The notes: generated by a model not told the origin, from the letters alone. A stretch of DNA of 33,737 bases from Spirochaetales bacterium (GCA_016935715.1 JAFGQJ010000112.1:1-33737); one strand, 5' to 3'; shown: positions 1 through 9,280, counted from the first letter of the stretch. Numbers and translations: made by a program.

Positions 1-6
1 CCGTGA

Positions 7-36
7 TTGCAGGACCGAGCCGGAATGTGGTATAAG
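7..36 (+). promoter_or_regulatory. possible promoter of the V-ATPase operon
   Basis: A TATAAG box at 31-36 lies 18 nt after TTGCAG at 7-12. The -10 matches the sigma-70 consensus at 5 of 6 positions but the -35 at only 3 of 6. It would start RNA near 43, just before the ribosome-binding site of the first ATPase gene. The window begins here, so a stronger promoter further upstream cannot be excluded. Confidence 0.3.
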
Positions 37-60
37 GGTCGGGAGAGGTGGGATGAGCTC

Positions 61-381
61 ATGCAGGAAATCGTAACCAAGGTACTGGAAGCCGAGCAGG
101 CCGCGGAGCAGCGCATCCAGGAAGCCCGCAGCAAAGCCGCAGAGATCCGCGCCCGGTCGGATCGGGATGTCCAGGCCCGGCTGCAGGAGGCCCGCGAGCA
201 GGCGGGAAAGCGATCCCAGGAGATCCTGGAAAAAGCCCGCGCTCAGGTCCGGGCGGAGCATGACAAGTCCCTGAAGCAGGCCCAGGGAGAGAGCCGGGAG
301 TTTTTTCAAAGCCACGAACATGACATCGAACGCGCCGCGGAGGCGGTGATCAGGCTGGTCACGGCTTCGGAGTGGTCTTGA
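61..381 (+). CDS. V/A-type ATPase peripheral-stalk subunit G/H
   Basis: A 106-residue protein, almost entirely charged and alanine-rich (repeated E/A/R/Q heptads), which predicts one long coiled coil. Length and composition match the AhaH/NtpF-type subunit that pairs with subunit E to form the peripheral stalk of V/A-ATPases. I place the start at the ATG at 61 because the purine-rich stretch at 41-51 (gggagaggtgg) sits at ribosome-binding distance. An upstream in-frame ATG at 7 would add non-family sequence and overlap the putative promoter. It is the first gene of the ATPase operon. Coiled coils are weak evidence alone, so the call leans on its position. Confidence 0.8.
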   Translation: MQEIVTKVLEAEQAAEQRIQEARSKAAEIRARSDRDVQARLQEAREQAGKRSQEILEKARAQVRAEHDKSLKQAQGESREFFQSHEHDIERAAEAVIRLVTASEWS

Positions 382-387
382 GGATCT

Positions 388-441
388 GCGCGCGCCCTGG
401 ACGCGCTCCGGTTTCGCGGTACCGGAAGGTTCCGCGAAGCC
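388..441 (+). other. intercistronic hairpins between ATPase subunits G and C
   Basis: The 90-nt gap holds a strong hairpin at 410-441: a 10-bp stem (one G-U pair), a U-U mismatch, then three more pairs closed by a GGAA tetraloop. A smaller 5-bp stem (388-392 with 402-406) precedes it. There is no U-run, so a terminator is unlikely. An mRNA-stability or processing element adjusting subunit ratios is the likelier role, which is inference. Confidence 0.55.
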
Positions 442-471
442 CACAGATTCGATCACGGCTGTGCGGAACGG

Positions 472-1551
472 GTGAGGATTGTGGCAGGACCCCTTAAAAC
501 CTACGCCTTCATCAATGCCAAGCTGCGGACCCGGATCAGCAAGATCCTGCCGCAGGAGTTCATCCGGCAGCTGGTGCGCTCCCGCTCCCTGGCGGAGAGC
601 GTGCAGATGCTGGCGGAAACGGATTTCGCGCCGGTGCAGAAAATCTACGAACAAACGGGGGACATCAAAAGCGCGGAGCTCGAGATGCTCTCCGAAGAGC
701 TGGCGATCTACCTGGAGCTGGAGAAGCTGGTGGAAGAGGAGGTGCGCGGCTTCGTTCACGCCCTCAGCATGCGCTTCGAGACGGAAAACCTGAAAAACGC
801 ACTGCGCCTCTGGTTCGACAGGCGGATCCGGGGACGAAGCATCGAGGATGCGCTGAGCTATCTTCTGCGTGAACCGATCCATCACCCCATCGACCTCGAT
901 GCAGTGATCCACGCCGACACGCTGGAGCAGGCCGCCGAACGGCTGCAGGCCACCCCCTACGGCGCAATCGTGCGGCAGCACGCGGGACGGGTTATGGAGG
1001 ACTCCAGCCTGTTTTCACTGGAGCTGGCCCTGGACCGGTTCCAGTTCGGACGTCTGGTGCAGGCGGCGGATCAGCTTACGCCCCGAGACCGGGACATCGC
1101 CCAGCGCCTGATCGGGGTGGAAATCGATCTGCAGAATATCGGCTGGCTGATCCGTTTCAAGCACTTCTACTCCCTGGATGTGGAGCAGGCGCTTGGCAGC
1201 ACCCTTCCCGGGGGGTTGAACCTGGCTCCGGAGCTGATGCGGGCCAGCTACGAGTCGGAGCACACCGATCGGGAGATCTCCACCCTGGTGGGAAGGCGCT
1301 ACCCGGAGATCGCTCCCCTGCTGGCCTCCCGGGATCAGACCAGGATCACCTCCCGCCTGACCATGATCGAACGAGTCCTCGGGCAGATCATGACGATCGA
1401 GGTGCGAAAAATCCTGGCCGGCTACCCCTTCACAATCGGAATCATTATGGCCTATTTTATTCTCAAGAGCGACGAGATGCGAAAAATCATGACCGTTCTG
1501 AACGCCAAGTTCTACGAATGGCCGGAGGAAAGCATCCTGGCACTGATCTAG
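472..1551 (+). CDS. V/A-type ATPase subunit C (central-stalk socket, d-like)
   Basis: A 359-residue, mostly alpha-helical soluble protein of the AhaC/NtpC family (V-ATPase subunit d). This funnel-shaped subunit links the central shaft D/F to the membrane c-ring. The N-terminus 'LKTYAFINAKLRTRISKIL' resembles the family opening (Y-x-x-x-NA-x-x-R), and length fits the usual 330-360. The start is a GTG at 472 with only a weak upstream ribosome site; a second in-frame GTG at 481 is possible and changes only three residues. It lies between G and I, whereas many archaeal operons place C after E. The next gene begins 7 nt later. Confidence 0.9.
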   Translation: MRIVAGPLKTYAFINAKLRTRISKILPQEFIRQLVRSRSLAESVQMLAETDFAPVQKIYEQTGDIKSAELEMLSEELAIYLELEKLVEEEVRGFVHALSMRFETENLKNALRLWFDRRIRGRSIEDALSYLLREPIHHPIDLDAVIHADTLEQAAERLQATPYGAIVRQHAGRVMEDSSLFSLELALDRFQFGRLVQAADQLTPRDRDIAQRLIGVEIDLQNIGWLIRFKHFYSLDVEQALGSTLPGGLNLAPELMRASYESEHTDREISTLVGRRYPEIAPLLASRDQTRITSRLTMIERVLGQIMTIEVRKILAGYPFTIGIIMAYFILKSDEMRKIMTVLNAKFYEWPEESILALI

Positions 1552-1558
1552 AGGCGCT

Positions 1559-3583
1559 ATGATCTTCACCGAACCGATGCAGCAGGTCGTGGCCGTGGTT
1601 CTCGATCACCACGCCGACGCGGTAACCAAGGAGCTTCTGCGCCTTGGGCTGCTTCACTTCGTGAGCATTACCGAGGTCGACCGGGAGGTGGGCGCGAAGG
1701 TGGAGGCGGTGGTGCCGGCGCTGGCAGAAGCGGGAATCACGGAGATACGCCGGCGGATAGAGGGTTTCTTCGCCATGGTGAAGGAGAAACCTCCGACAGG
1801 AGAGGACCTCAAGGTGGAGGATCTGCAGGCGGTCGACCTGGATGAAACGACCAGGGTTCTCGATACCCTGGCCGCTTCGGTTCAGGAAATCCGGGATCGC
1901 CAGAACGTCCGCCAGCAGGAAATCCTCCGGCTTCAGGATATCCAGCGGCAGCTGCAGATGTTCGGCAACCTGAGCGAGGTGGTGGAAGCCCGCTCCCAGT
2001 ATTCCTTCCTCAGTGTCCATACCGGCTCCATCCGCAGCTCCCTTCTCGAGCCCTTCGAGCAGGCCCTGGCAGAAGTTCCGAACGTGGTGATGGAGATGGG
2101 TGCCCAGGACAACCGGACCCTGCTGCTTCTGATCGCCATGAAGCGAGACGAGGGACAGCTGGACCACGTGCTGGACAAGTTCGAGTGGACCGACGTTCAT
2201 CTCCCCCGGGAACTGTCCGGAAAAAAGGAACAGGTACGGGAGGAATTGGAGAACAAGCTGCGGCTTCTGAAGGACGAGCAGGAACAGCTGAGATCTCGGG
2301 CGGAATCTCTGGTCCGGGAGAAGCTTCCAGCCCTGGAGCAGATGTGGAGAAACCTGCGTCTCAATGAGCTCTACGCGCGCGTGCAGTCCTTCTTCAGCAA
2401 GACCGCCCGAACCGTCATATTTTCAGGGTGGCTGCCTTCCGGTAAACGGCCCGTCGTGACCGAGGCGGTGCGCCGCGTCACCGACGGCCAGTGCTATCTG
2501 GAATGGCACCGGGGGCGGGAGGTTTCCAGGGAGCATCCGGCTTCGGTGCCGGTTCAGATGCACAATCCCCGCTTCCTCTCCCCCTTCCAGATGCTGGTCA
2601 CCAACTATTCGGTCCCGGAGTACGGCACCATCGATCCCACGCCCCTGGTGGCCGTGGCCTACCTGATCATGTTCGGCCTGATGTTCGGCGACGCCGGGCA
2701 CGGCGCAGTATTGATCCTGGTGGGAGCGCTCGGCTCCATTTTGAACCGGGACGCTCGTCAGGGGGTGCGCGACCTTCTGCGCCTGATCGCCTACTGCGGA
2801 GGTGCCGCTGTGGTCGCCGGCGTCCTGTTCGGCTCGTATTTCGGAATGCAGTGGTTTGAACCTCTGTGGTTCGACTACCACGCGGTGGTGGCCGGACACG
2901 GGGGAGGGGGTCTGGTGAGCGATATCTACGGGATCCTGGTGATCACCATCTATTTCGGCATCGCCGTCATCGCCCTGGGGCTGGCGCTCAACTGGATCAA
3001 CTGCGTGGCCAAACGGAGATGGTTTCGACTGATCTTCGACAAGGGAGGCCTGATCGGCGGCTGGATCTACGCGGCCGGGGTGTACGCGGCCACGTACTTC
3101 GTCAGGCATGATTACAGGCAGCTGCCTGACGCAAATCTTCTCATTTTCCTGATCGGCATCCCCGTGCTGATCCTGACCCTCAAGCCGGCGCTGGAGTACC
3201 TGCTTCACAAGCCGCGCAAACCCTTCACCCTGCTCACCCCGGTGGATTTTTTCATGGAATGGATCGTGGAGATCCTGGAGATCTTCTCCGGCTACCTTGC
3301 CAACACCCTCTCCTTCATGCGGGTGGCGGGCCTGGGAATCGCCCACGTCAGCCTGATGATGGCTTTCTTCTCGATCGCCGGCATGATCGGCGGACCTTCC
3401 GGGAGCTTCACCGTTGGTTCCTATCTCGTCTTGATCGCCGGCAACGTACTGGTTATCCTTCTGGAGGGTTTGTCCGCGGGAATCCAGTCATTGAGGCTGA
3501 ACTACTACGAGTTCTTCTCCAAATATTTCAGCGGCTCCGGACGGGCCTATGCCCCGGTGTCGCTGCATAAAACTTCTGCTTAG
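1559..3583 (+). CDS. V/A-type ATPase membrane subunit I (a-subunit)
   Basis: A 674-residue protein with the standard subunit I layout: a soluble, partly coiled-coil N-terminal half (about 1-350) and a C-terminal half with seven or eight hydrophobic segments. The region 'NTLSFMRVAGLGIAHVSL' carries Arg588, matching the conserved arginine that faces the c-ring carboxylate and is needed for ion transfer. It forms the half-channels and anchors the peripheral stalks. The ATG at 1559 follows gagg at a short distance. Length is at the upper end of the family's 620-670 range. The nearest alternative is a eukaryotic-type a-subunit, which is the same family. Confidence 0.95.
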   Translation: MIFTEPMQQVVAVVLDHHADAVTKELLRLGLLHFVSITEVDREVGAKVEAVVPALAEAGITEIRRRIEGFFAMVKEKPPTGEDLKVEDLQAVDLDETTRVLDTLAASVQEIRDRQNVRQQEILRLQDIQRQLQMFGNLSEVVEARSQYSFLSVHTGSIRSSLLEPFEQALAEVPNVVMEMGAQDNRTLLLLIAMKRDEGQLDHVLDKFEWTDVHLPRELSGKKEQVREELENKLRLLKDEQEQLRSRAESLVREKLPALEQMWRNLRLNELYARVQSFFSKTARTVIFSGWLPSGKRPVVTEAVRRVTDGQCYLEWHRGREVSREHPASVPVQMHNPRFLSPFQMLVTNYSVPEYGTIDPTPLVAVAYLIMFGLMFGDAGHGAVLILVGALGSILNRDARQGVRDLLRLIAYCGGAAVVAGVLFGSYFGMQWFEPLWFDYHAVVAGHGGGGLVSDIYGILVITIYFGIAVIALGLALNWINCVAKRRWFRLIFDKGGLIGGWIYAAGVYAATYFVRHDYRQLPDANLLIFLIGIPVLILTLKPALEYLLHKPRKPFTLLTPVDFFMEWIVEILEIFSGYLANTLSFMRVAGLGIAHVSLMMAFFSIAGMIGGPSGSFTVGSYLVLIAGNVLVILLEGLSAGIQSLRLNYYEFFSKYFSGSGRAYAPVSLHKTSA

Positions 3584-3592
3584 GAGGAAGGG

Positions 3593-3967
3593 GTGGAAAA
3601 AACAAACAGAACGAGATTCAGACGGAAGATCTTCTTGAGCCTGGTCTTTCTTTTTGCCTTCTTCGTCATGTTCGGGATGGTCTCGGTGGTGCGGGTCTTC
3701 GCCCAGGAACAGGCACCGCCGGCCGAGGTGGAGATGACCGCCGAACGCGCTTCGGTGGCCCGCTTCGGCCTGATGGCCGCAGCCATCGCGTTCGGTTTCG
3801 GCGCGATCGGTGCCGGCATAGCCATCGCCAACGTGGGGGCGGCCGCCATGGGCGCCATCGGTGAGAGGCCGGAGATTGCCAGCCAGGCCCTGATCTTCAT
3901 AGCCCTGGCCGAAGGTCTGGTGGTCTTCGGATTCATCACCGCTCTGATGATCCTGGGGAGAATATAG
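3593..3967 (+). CDS. V/A-type ATPase proteolipid subunit K (c-ring)
   Basis: A 124-residue protein made of a positively charged N-terminus, a hydrophobic signal-like segment ending 'RVFAQEQ' (plausible signal peptidase cut after VFA), and one transmembrane hairpin. The ion-carrying carboxylate is Glu107 in 'IALAEGLVVFG', and the loop has the usual 'ERPE'. It is a single-hairpin c-subunit, not the doubled four-helix form. Helix 1 has Ile where sodium-binding c-subunits carry Gln (GAGI versus GxGQ), which favours proton coupling; this is by-eye alignment. The start is GTG at 3593, fixed by a perfect AGGAGG at 3583-3588. Confidence 0.95.
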   Translation: MEKTNRTRFRRKIFLSLVFLFAFFVMFGMVSVVRVFAQEQAPPAEVEMTAERASVARFGLMAAAIAFGFGAIGAGIAIANVGAAAMGAIGERPEIASQALIFIALAEGLVVFGFITALMILGRI

Positions 3968-3985
3968 GACGATAGGCTCGAGAGA

Positions 3986-4291
3986 ATGCGCTACTTCATC
4001 ATCGGGGATGAGGATGCCGTGCTCGGTTTCGGACTGGTCGGTGTGGCAGGAACGGCCGCCACCAGCGTCGCTCAGGCCCAGGAGGCCTTTAACGCGGCCA
4101 TGGAGCAGTCGGACATCGGGATCATCATCATCACCGAGCGGGTGGCCGATCTGATTCGTCCCCAGGTGGATCGCTTCATCTTCACCCGGAATTTCCCGCT
4201 GATCGTGGAGATCCCGGACCGGCAGGGACCTCTTCCCGGTAAACCGGGAATCCGGGAGATGGTCAACCAGGCAATAGGTATCAAGCTATGA
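3986..4291 (+). CDS. V/A-type ATPase subunit F (central stalk)
   Basis: A 101-residue protein starting 'MRYFIIGDEDAVLGFGLVGV', the hallmark of the subunit F family (I-G-D-x-D-x-x-x-G-F-x-L-x-G). A small Rossmann-like domain contains 'IIIITERVADLIR', and the C-terminal tail sits on the D shaft. It is the rotary, regulatory partner of subunit D. Its stop overlaps the start of the subunit E gene in an ATGA, implying translational coupling. Length is normal for the family. Confidence 0.95.
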   Translation: MRYFIIGDEDAVLGFGLVGVAGTAATSVAQAQEAFNAAMEQSDIGIIIITERVADLIRPQVDRFIFTRNFPLIVEIPDRQGPLPGKPGIREMVNQAIGIKL

Positions 4292-4956
4292 GCGATCGCA
4301 GGAGGCGGAACCAGCAGGCGGAGCAGGACACGGAGCAGCAGGCGGATCTGATCGACGGCATCGCTCAGGATGCCGGGGCGGAGGCTGAGAAGATCATCAG
4401 CGAAGCCGAAAAAGCGGCGGAGGAGCGGATCCGGGCCGCCGAGGAACAGGCCAGGGCCGTGGTCCAGCAGGCGGAGAGCAGGGCCGAGGAACAAGCGGAG
4501 CGCATCCGTACTCAATCCGCCTCCTCACTGCTCATGGAGCACCGGCGCACGCACTTGAAGCTGCAGGAGCAGGTGGTTCAGGAGGTGCTCTCCCGGGTTC
4601 GGCAGCAGCTCGCCGGGATGATCGGCAAGCCGGCGTACCGGGAGGTGCTGCTGGCCTGGATCGTGGAAGGGGCGATCGGACTGGATGTGGAGCAAGCGAC
4701 CGTGAACGCCTCCGCGGCCGAACGGAAGCAGATCGACAAACGGCTGCTTCAGGATGCCCAGGGCAAGGTCGCGGAGCTCACGGGGAGGAAGGTGAGCCTG
4801 ACCCTGGCGGAGGACGGTCCCCTGATCCCCCAGGGGGTGGTGCTGAAGGCCGCGGACGGACGGGTGGAGTTCAACAATCAGGTGGCCACCAGGCTGCTGC
4901 GCCGGCAGTCGGAAATTCGCAAAATGATCCAAGATATAATATGGAAGAACGAATAA
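4288..4956 (+). CDS. V/A-type ATPase peripheral-stalk subunit E
   Basis: A 222-residue protein with an N-terminal Glu/Ala/Arg/Gln-rich coiled coil (about 10-90) and a C-terminal globular domain ending in a 'GVVLKAADGRVEFNNQVATRLLRR' type segment, typical of subunit E, which reads out to the A/B head. It pairs with the G/H subunit to form the stator. The gene starts inside the F stop codon (ATGA) and ends 16 nt inside the subunit A gene, so F, E and A are tightly coupled. Length is slightly above the usual 190-210 because of an extra acidic, Gln-rich N-terminus. Confidence 0.93.
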   Translation: MSDRRRRNQQAEQDTEQQADLIDGIAQDAGAEAEKIISEAEKAAEERIRAAEEQARAVVQQAESRAEEQAERIRTQSASSLLMEHRRTHLKLQEQVVQEVLSRVRQQLAGMIGKPAYREVLLAWIVEGAIGLDVEQATVNASAAERKQIDKRLLQDAQGKVAELTGRKVSLTLAEDGPLIPQGVVLKAADGRVEFNNQVATRLLRRQSEIRKMIQDIIWKNE

Positions 4957-6719
4957 TCGGACAGGTAAGGCGGGTCAACGGTCCGGTCATCGAAGCCGCC
5001 GGCGTCAGCGACGCCATGATGCTGGAGCTGGTGCGGGTGGGGGAGGTGCGCCTGGTCGGGGAGGTCATCAAGCTGGCCGGAAATCGGGCCATCATCCAGG
5101 TCTACGAGGACACCACCGGAATCGCTCCGGGAGACAACATCTTCGGTTCCGGAAGTCCCCTGTCCGTGGAGCTGGGCCCGGGATTGATCGGGACCATATA
5201 CGACGGCATCCAGCGGCCCCTGGAGCGAATCCTGGCCCTGTCCGGAAACTTCATCGAGAGGGGCATCCGCGCAGCCTCCCTGGATCGGGAGAAGAAGTGG
5301 CTGTTCCATCCGGCCGATCTTGCTGCCGGCTCTCAGGTGAGCGGAGGCGTCGTTGTCGGCACGGTGCAGGAAACCGAGCGGATCGAACACCGCATCCTGC
5401 TTCCCCCCGACGCGGGGGGAACATTGAAGTCCCTGGCCGTCGAAGGGGAGTACACGGTGGAAGAGCCGATCGCCCTGATCGAAAGCGAAGGCGGGGAGCG
5501 GGCCGTGCCCATGATGCAGCGCTGGCCCATCCGCACCCCCAGACCCACGGGCGAACGACTGCCGGCGAACCGCCCCCTGATTACCGGGCAGAGGGTCATC
5601 GACACCCTCTTTCCCGTAGTCCGGGGAGGCACCGTGGCCATCCCGGGGGGGTTCGGGACGGGCAAGACCATGACCCAGCATGCCATCGCCAAGTGGTGCG
5701 ACGCGCAGATCATCGTGTACATCGGCTGCGGCGAGCGGGGCAACGAGATGACCGACGTTCTCAGCGAATTTCCCAAGCTCATCGATCCCCGAACCGGGCG
5801 CAGCCTGATGGAGCGCACCGTGCTGATAGCCAACACCTCGAACATGCCCGTGTCCGCCCGGGAAGCCTCGATCTACACCGGGGCGACCCTGGCCGAGTAC
5901 TACCGCGACCAGGGCTACGACGTGGCGGTCATGGCGGACTCCACCTCCCGCTGGGCCGAGGCGCTGCGGGAGCTCTCGGGGCGCATGGAGGAGATGCCGG
6001 CGGAGGAGGGCTTTCCCGCCTACCTGCCCACCCGCATAGCCGAGTTTTACGAGCGGGCCGGATCCATGAACACTCTGGCCGGCCAGAGAGGCTCGGTATC
6101 CATGGTGGGGGCGGTGTCCCCTCCCGGGGGGGATTTCTCCGAGCCGGTGACCCAGCACACCAAACGCTTCGTACGCTGCTTCTGGGCTCTGGACCGCCAG
6201 CTGGCCAACGCCCGCCACTACCCGGCCATCTCCTGGCTGGAGAGCTACAGCGAGTACGTAGAGGAGGTCACCCCCTGGTGGGAGCAGGAAGTGGGAGGCG
6301 ATTGGACGAAGGACCGGGCGGAGATCCTGGATCTGCTGCACCGGGAGGTGAGGCTGCAGCAGGTGGTCAAGCTGGTCGGGCCCGATGCCCTGCCGGACAG
6401 CCAGCGATTCGTAATCGAAGTCTGCTCCCTGTTCAAGAACGCCTTCCTGCAGCAGAATGCCTTCGACGACGTGGACCGCTACTCCACGGTGGACAAGCAG
6501 AGCCGGATGCTCGCCATCATTTTGACCTACTGGCGCCGGGGGGCCGAGGCGATCCGGCGGGGGATGACCCTGGTCCGGCTGAGGCGCATGAAGGTGCTCC
6601 AGGACGTGGTGAAGATGAAGTTCACGATCGCCAATGACGATGCCCGGGGCTTCGACAAGCTGGCCGCCCGCCTTGAGCGCTCCCTCGATCAGCTGGAGGA
6701 GATCTATGAGGAAAAGTAA
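4941..6719 (+). CDS. V/A-type ATPase catalytic subunit A
   Basis: A 592-residue catalytic subunit, near the family length of 580-600. It opens with the beta-barrel segment '[15 protein letters not shown]', carries the A-specific insertion, then the P-loop 'GGFGTGKT' (236-243, Lys242), and '[11 protein letters not shown]' and '[16 protein letters not shown]', all catalytic-site signatures of the V/A A subunit. The P-loop reads GGFGTGKT where many family members have GPFGSGKT. It hydrolyses or makes ATP in the A3B3 head. The start ATG lies within the E gene (16-nt overlap), and its 3' end overlaps the B gene by 14 nt. Confidence 0.98.
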   Translation: MEERIIGQVRRVNGPVIEAAGVSDAMMLELVRVGEVRLVGEVIKLAGNRAIIQVYEDTTGIAPGDNIFGSGSPLSVELGPGLIGTIYDGIQRPLERILALSGNFIERGIRAASLDREKKWLFHPADLAAGSQVSGGVVVGTVQETERIEHRILLPPDAGGTLKSLAVEGEYTVEEPIALIESEGGERAVPMMQRWPIRTPRPTGERLPANRPLITGQRVIDTLFPVVRGGTVAIPGGFGTGKTMTQHAIAKWCDAQIIVYIGCGERGNEMTDVLSEFPKLIDPRTGRSLMERTVLIANTSNMPVSAREASIYTGATLAEYYRDQGYDVAVMADSTSRWAEALRELSGRMEEMPAEEGFPAYLPTRIAEFYERAGSMNTLAGQRGSVSMVGAVSPPGGDFSEPVTQHTKRFVRCFWALDRQLANARHYPAISWLESYSEYVEEVTPWWEQEVGGDWTKDRAEILDLLHREVRLQQVVKLVGPDALPDSQRFVIEVCSLFKNAFLQQNAFDDVDRYSTVDKQSRMLAIILTYWRRGAEAIRRGMTLVRLRRMKVLQDVVKMKFTIANDDARGFDKLAARLERSLDQLEEIYEEK

Positions 6720-8133
6720 AAACTCCACCGGCGATTTGGAAGAGGCCCAGAAGCGCCTTCTGGCCGGCCGGGAGTACATCGGGGTGGATCGCATCGAGGG
6801 ACCCCTGGTGTTCGTGCGCAACACACACCCGGTGGGCTACCGGGACCTGGTGGAATGCGTGGATCCCGGCGGGGATACCCGGCTGGGCATCGTCCTGGAC
6901 ACTTCCGCGGACATCGTGGTGGTGCAGGTGTTCGCCGGTACTTCGGGGCTGACCATGCCGGGAACCCACGTCCGCTTCCGGGGGGAGCCCCATACCCTCC
7001 CGGTCAGCGACAGGATGCTGGGACGGGTGTTCAACGGCCTGGGCCGGCCGATCGACGGCGGTCCTCCCCCCATCGGAGAGGAGCAGCTGGACGTCAACGG
7101 CAGGCCGATCAATCCCACCGCAAGGGAGTATCCGCGGGATTTCATTCAGACCGGAATATCCGCCATCGACGGCATGAACACGCTGATTCGCGGTCAGAAG
7201 CTGCCGATCTTCTCCGGCAACGGGCTGCCCCACAACGCCCTGGCCGCCCAGATCGCCCGGCAGGCCAAGATCCGCGGGGAGGAGAGCCGTTTCGCCGTGG
7301 TCTTCGCCGCCATGGGGGTCAAGCACGATGTGGCCCGTTTCTTCATCGACAGTTTCGAAAGCTCCGGGGTCCTGGAGAACGTGGCCCTGTTTCTCTCCCT
7401 GGCCGACGATCCTTCCATAGAGCGGCTGATCACACCGAGAACCGCCCTTACCCTGGCCGAATACCTGGCCTTCACAAAAGACATGCACGTCCTGGTGATC
7501 ATGACCGACATGTCCAACTACTGCGAGGCCCTGCGGGAGATCTCCACCATCAGGGGGGAGATCCCCTCCCGCAAAGGCTACCCCGGCTACCTGTACTCCG
7601 ACCTGGCGGAGATCTACGAGCGTTCAGGCATGATCAAAGGGTTTACCGGGTCCATAACCCAGGTGCCGATCCTGACCATGCCCAACGACGACATCTCTCA
7701 TCCCATTCCGGATCTGACCGGCTATATAACCGAGGGACAGATCGTGTTCGAGCGGGAGATGGATGCCAGGGGCATCTATCCCCCCGTTGCCGGGCTTCCC
7801 TCCCTGTCCCGGCTGATGAAGGACGGGATCGGCGAAGGCATGACCCGGGCTGATCATCCCCACCTGGCCAGCCAGCTGTTCGCCGCTTACAGCTACGTCA
7901 AGGACGTGCGCAACCTGGCCTCGGTGATCGGAGAGGAGGAACTGACTCCCCTCGATCATCAATACCTCGAGTTCGGGGAGAGCTTTGAACGCAAGTTCGT
8001 CAGCCAGACGAAGAGCGAGGAGCGCACCATCGAAGAGACTCTGGAGCTGGGCTGGGAGGCCTTGAGGCTTCTTCCGGTGGAGGAGCTGCACCGGGTCAGT
8101 GAAGAGGAGATCGAGAAGTACTACGGGGGATAG
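6706..8133 (+). CDS. V/A-type ATPase non-catalytic subunit B
   Basis: About 475 residues. It has the B-type nucleotide fold with a degenerate P-loop region ('[10 protein letters not shown]', about 167-176) in place of GxxGxGKT, plus '[14 protein letters not shown]', '[22 protein letters not shown]' and '[23 protein letters not shown]', all B-subunit hallmarks. It alternates with A in the head. I chose the ATG at 6706 because ggagga at 6695-6700 precedes it. In-frame starts further upstream would encode residues unlike the family and overlap subunit A extensively. The gene overlaps A by 14 nt, and D follows after 2 nt. Confidence 0.97.
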   Translation: MRKSKNSTGDLEEAQKRLLAGREYIGVDRIEGPLVFVRNTHPVGYRDLVECVDPGGDTRLGIVLDTSADIVVVQVFAGTSGLTMPGTHVRFRGEPHTLPVSDRMLGRVFNGLGRPIDGGPPPIGEEQLDVNGRPINPTAREYPRDFIQTGISAIDGMNTLIRGQKLPIFSGNGLPHNALAAQIARQAKIRGEESRFAVVFAAMGVKHDVARFFIDSFESSGVLENVALFLSLADDPSIERLITPRTALTLAEYLAFTKDMHVLVIMTDMSNYCEALREISTIRGEIPSRKGYPGYLYSDLAEIYERSGMIKGFTGSITQVPILTMPNDDISHPIPDLTGYITEGQIVFEREMDARGIYPPVAGLPSLSRLMKDGIGEGMTRADHPHLASQLFAAYSYVKDVRNLASVIGEEELTPLDHQYLEFGESFERKFVSQTKSEERTIEETLELGWEALRLLPVEELHRVSEEEIEKYYGG

Positions 8134-8135
8134 GA

Positions 8136-8774
8136 TTGCCGAACGTAGCGCCGACCAAAACCAACCTCCTGCGCATCCGCAATGAGCTGGAGTTCGCCCG
8201 CCTGGGGCACGAGCTGCTGGATCAGAAGCGCAACATCCTGGTCATCGAGCTGCTCAACCTGGTGGACCAGGCGGTTGACTTCCAGGAGCGCGTGATCAAG
8301 GCCCTGGAAGAGGCGTACCGGACCCTGGAACAGGCGGTGCTGCGCATGGGCAAGCTGCGGGTGTCGAATCTGGCCAGCGCGGTGAACATCCGCACGGAGA
8401 TCGAGCTCAAGACCCGCCGGGTGATGGGGGTGCGGCTTCCGGTCGTGGAGACCAGCTTTGCGGAGCATCCACCGTACTTCAGCCCGCTGGGCACCAGTTT
8501 CTGGATCGACAACTCCCTTGAGGAGTTCAAGGAAGCCCTGCAGCTGATGGGACGGCTGGCGGAGCTGAAGATCTCGATCATCCGCCTGGCCGCGGAGGTG
8601 CGCAAGACGATCCGAAAAGTCAATGCACTGGAGAAGATCGCCATTCCCGACCTGGAGCAGACGGTGGGCTTCATCCAGAACAGGCTGGAGGAGAACGAGC
8701 GGGACATGTTCGTTCTGATGAAGATGGTGAAGAACCGTCTGGAAGCAAAGGAGCAAGCGGAGCGAGGAGCATGA
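8136..8774 (+). CDS. V/A-type ATPase central rotor subunit D
   Basis: A 212-residue protein with the classic opening 'PNVAPTKTNLLRIRNELEFARLGHELLDQKR', the signature of subunit D. Long N- and C-terminal helices pair into the antiparallel coiled-coil shaft that turns inside the A3B3 head. It starts at an unusual TTG (8136), supported by a ggggga ribosome-binding site at 8125-8130 and by the start of family homology at that point. The stop overlaps the start of the next gene as ATGA, so the downstream stress-protein gene is probably co-translated. Confidence 0.96.
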   Translation: MPNVAPTKTNLLRIRNELEFARLGHELLDQKRNILVIELLNLVDQAVDFQERVIKALEEAYRTLEQAVLRMGKLRVSNLASAVNIRTEIELKTRRVMGVRLPVVETSFAEHPPYFSPLGTSFWIDNSLEEFKEALQLMGRLAELKISIIRLAAEVRKTIRKVNALEKIAIPDLEQTVGFIQNRLEENERDMFVLMKMVKNRLEAKEQAERGA

Positions 8775-9259
8775 ACGGTCCGATTAAAAAGATTCTCGTA
8801 TACGTCGATGGAACCGAGGGCTCGATCACCGCGGCCCAGTATGCGGTCGTGTTGAGCCGTACGCTTCGTGCCGACCTGGCCGCGTTGTACGTGGTCAACA
8901 CGCGGGCGCTGGATGACCTGCTCAAGGCCCGGATTTTCATCAAGGCCGAGGAGGAGGAGTACAAGCGCGACCTGGAAGCGGACGCCAACCGCTATCTGAA
9001 CCACGTGCAGAGCCTGGCCCGCAAGAAGGGGCTGGCCATCGAAACGGTCAGCGTCAGTGGAGCCGTCCATCAGGAGATCAAAAAGTACGTGCAGGAGAAG
9101 GACATCGATCTTCTGGTGATCGGCGAGCTGTCCCACGTGCGCAGCCGCCGGGATGAGTTCTACAATGAGGCCGAGCGGGCCATGCGCAGCGTTGCCTGCT
9201 CCGTGCTGATCGTGAAAGATGAAGACCGGGTTTGGGAACTTTACGACGCCCTGACCTGA
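8771..9259 (+). CDS. universal stress protein family (UspA-like), translationally coupled to the V-ATPase
   Basis: A 162-residue single-domain Usp fold: 'KKILVYVDGTEGSITAAQYAV' at the start, 'LLVIGELSHVRS' near 115-125 and 'VACSVLIVKDE' near the end. ATP-binding Usps carry G-x2-G-x9-G-(S/T) after the fourth strand. Here that segment is charged (SHVRSRRDEFYNEAER) and the glycines are missing, so this member probably does not bind ATP in the usual way. The gene starts inside the subunit D stop codon (ATGA) and the PTS IIA gene follows after 21 nt. That position suggests a role tied to ATPase control or energy state, which is inference. Confidence 0.85.
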   Translation: MNGPIKKILVYVDGTEGSITAAQYAVVLSRTLRADLAALYVVNTRALDDLLKARIFIKAEEEEYKRDLEADANRYLNHVQSLARKKGLAIETVSVSGAVHQEIKKYVQEKDIDLLVIGELSHVRSRRDEFYNEAERAMRSVACSVLIVKDEDRVWELYDALT

Positions 9260-9280
9260 GCTGTAGAGAAAGGATTGACT

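Noticed and set aside
6634-6705. Upstream ATG for subunit B
   Set aside because: It would add 24 residues encoded within subunit A without family similarity; ggagga favours 6706.
4878-6824. A very long (648-codon) open frame on the minus strand across the subunit A gene, and a similar one at 17500-19116
   Set aside because: Both lie fully antisense to clear family genes, have low-complexity Gly/Pro/Arg/His composition typical of GC-rich shadow frames, and lack ribosome sites and recognisable motifs.
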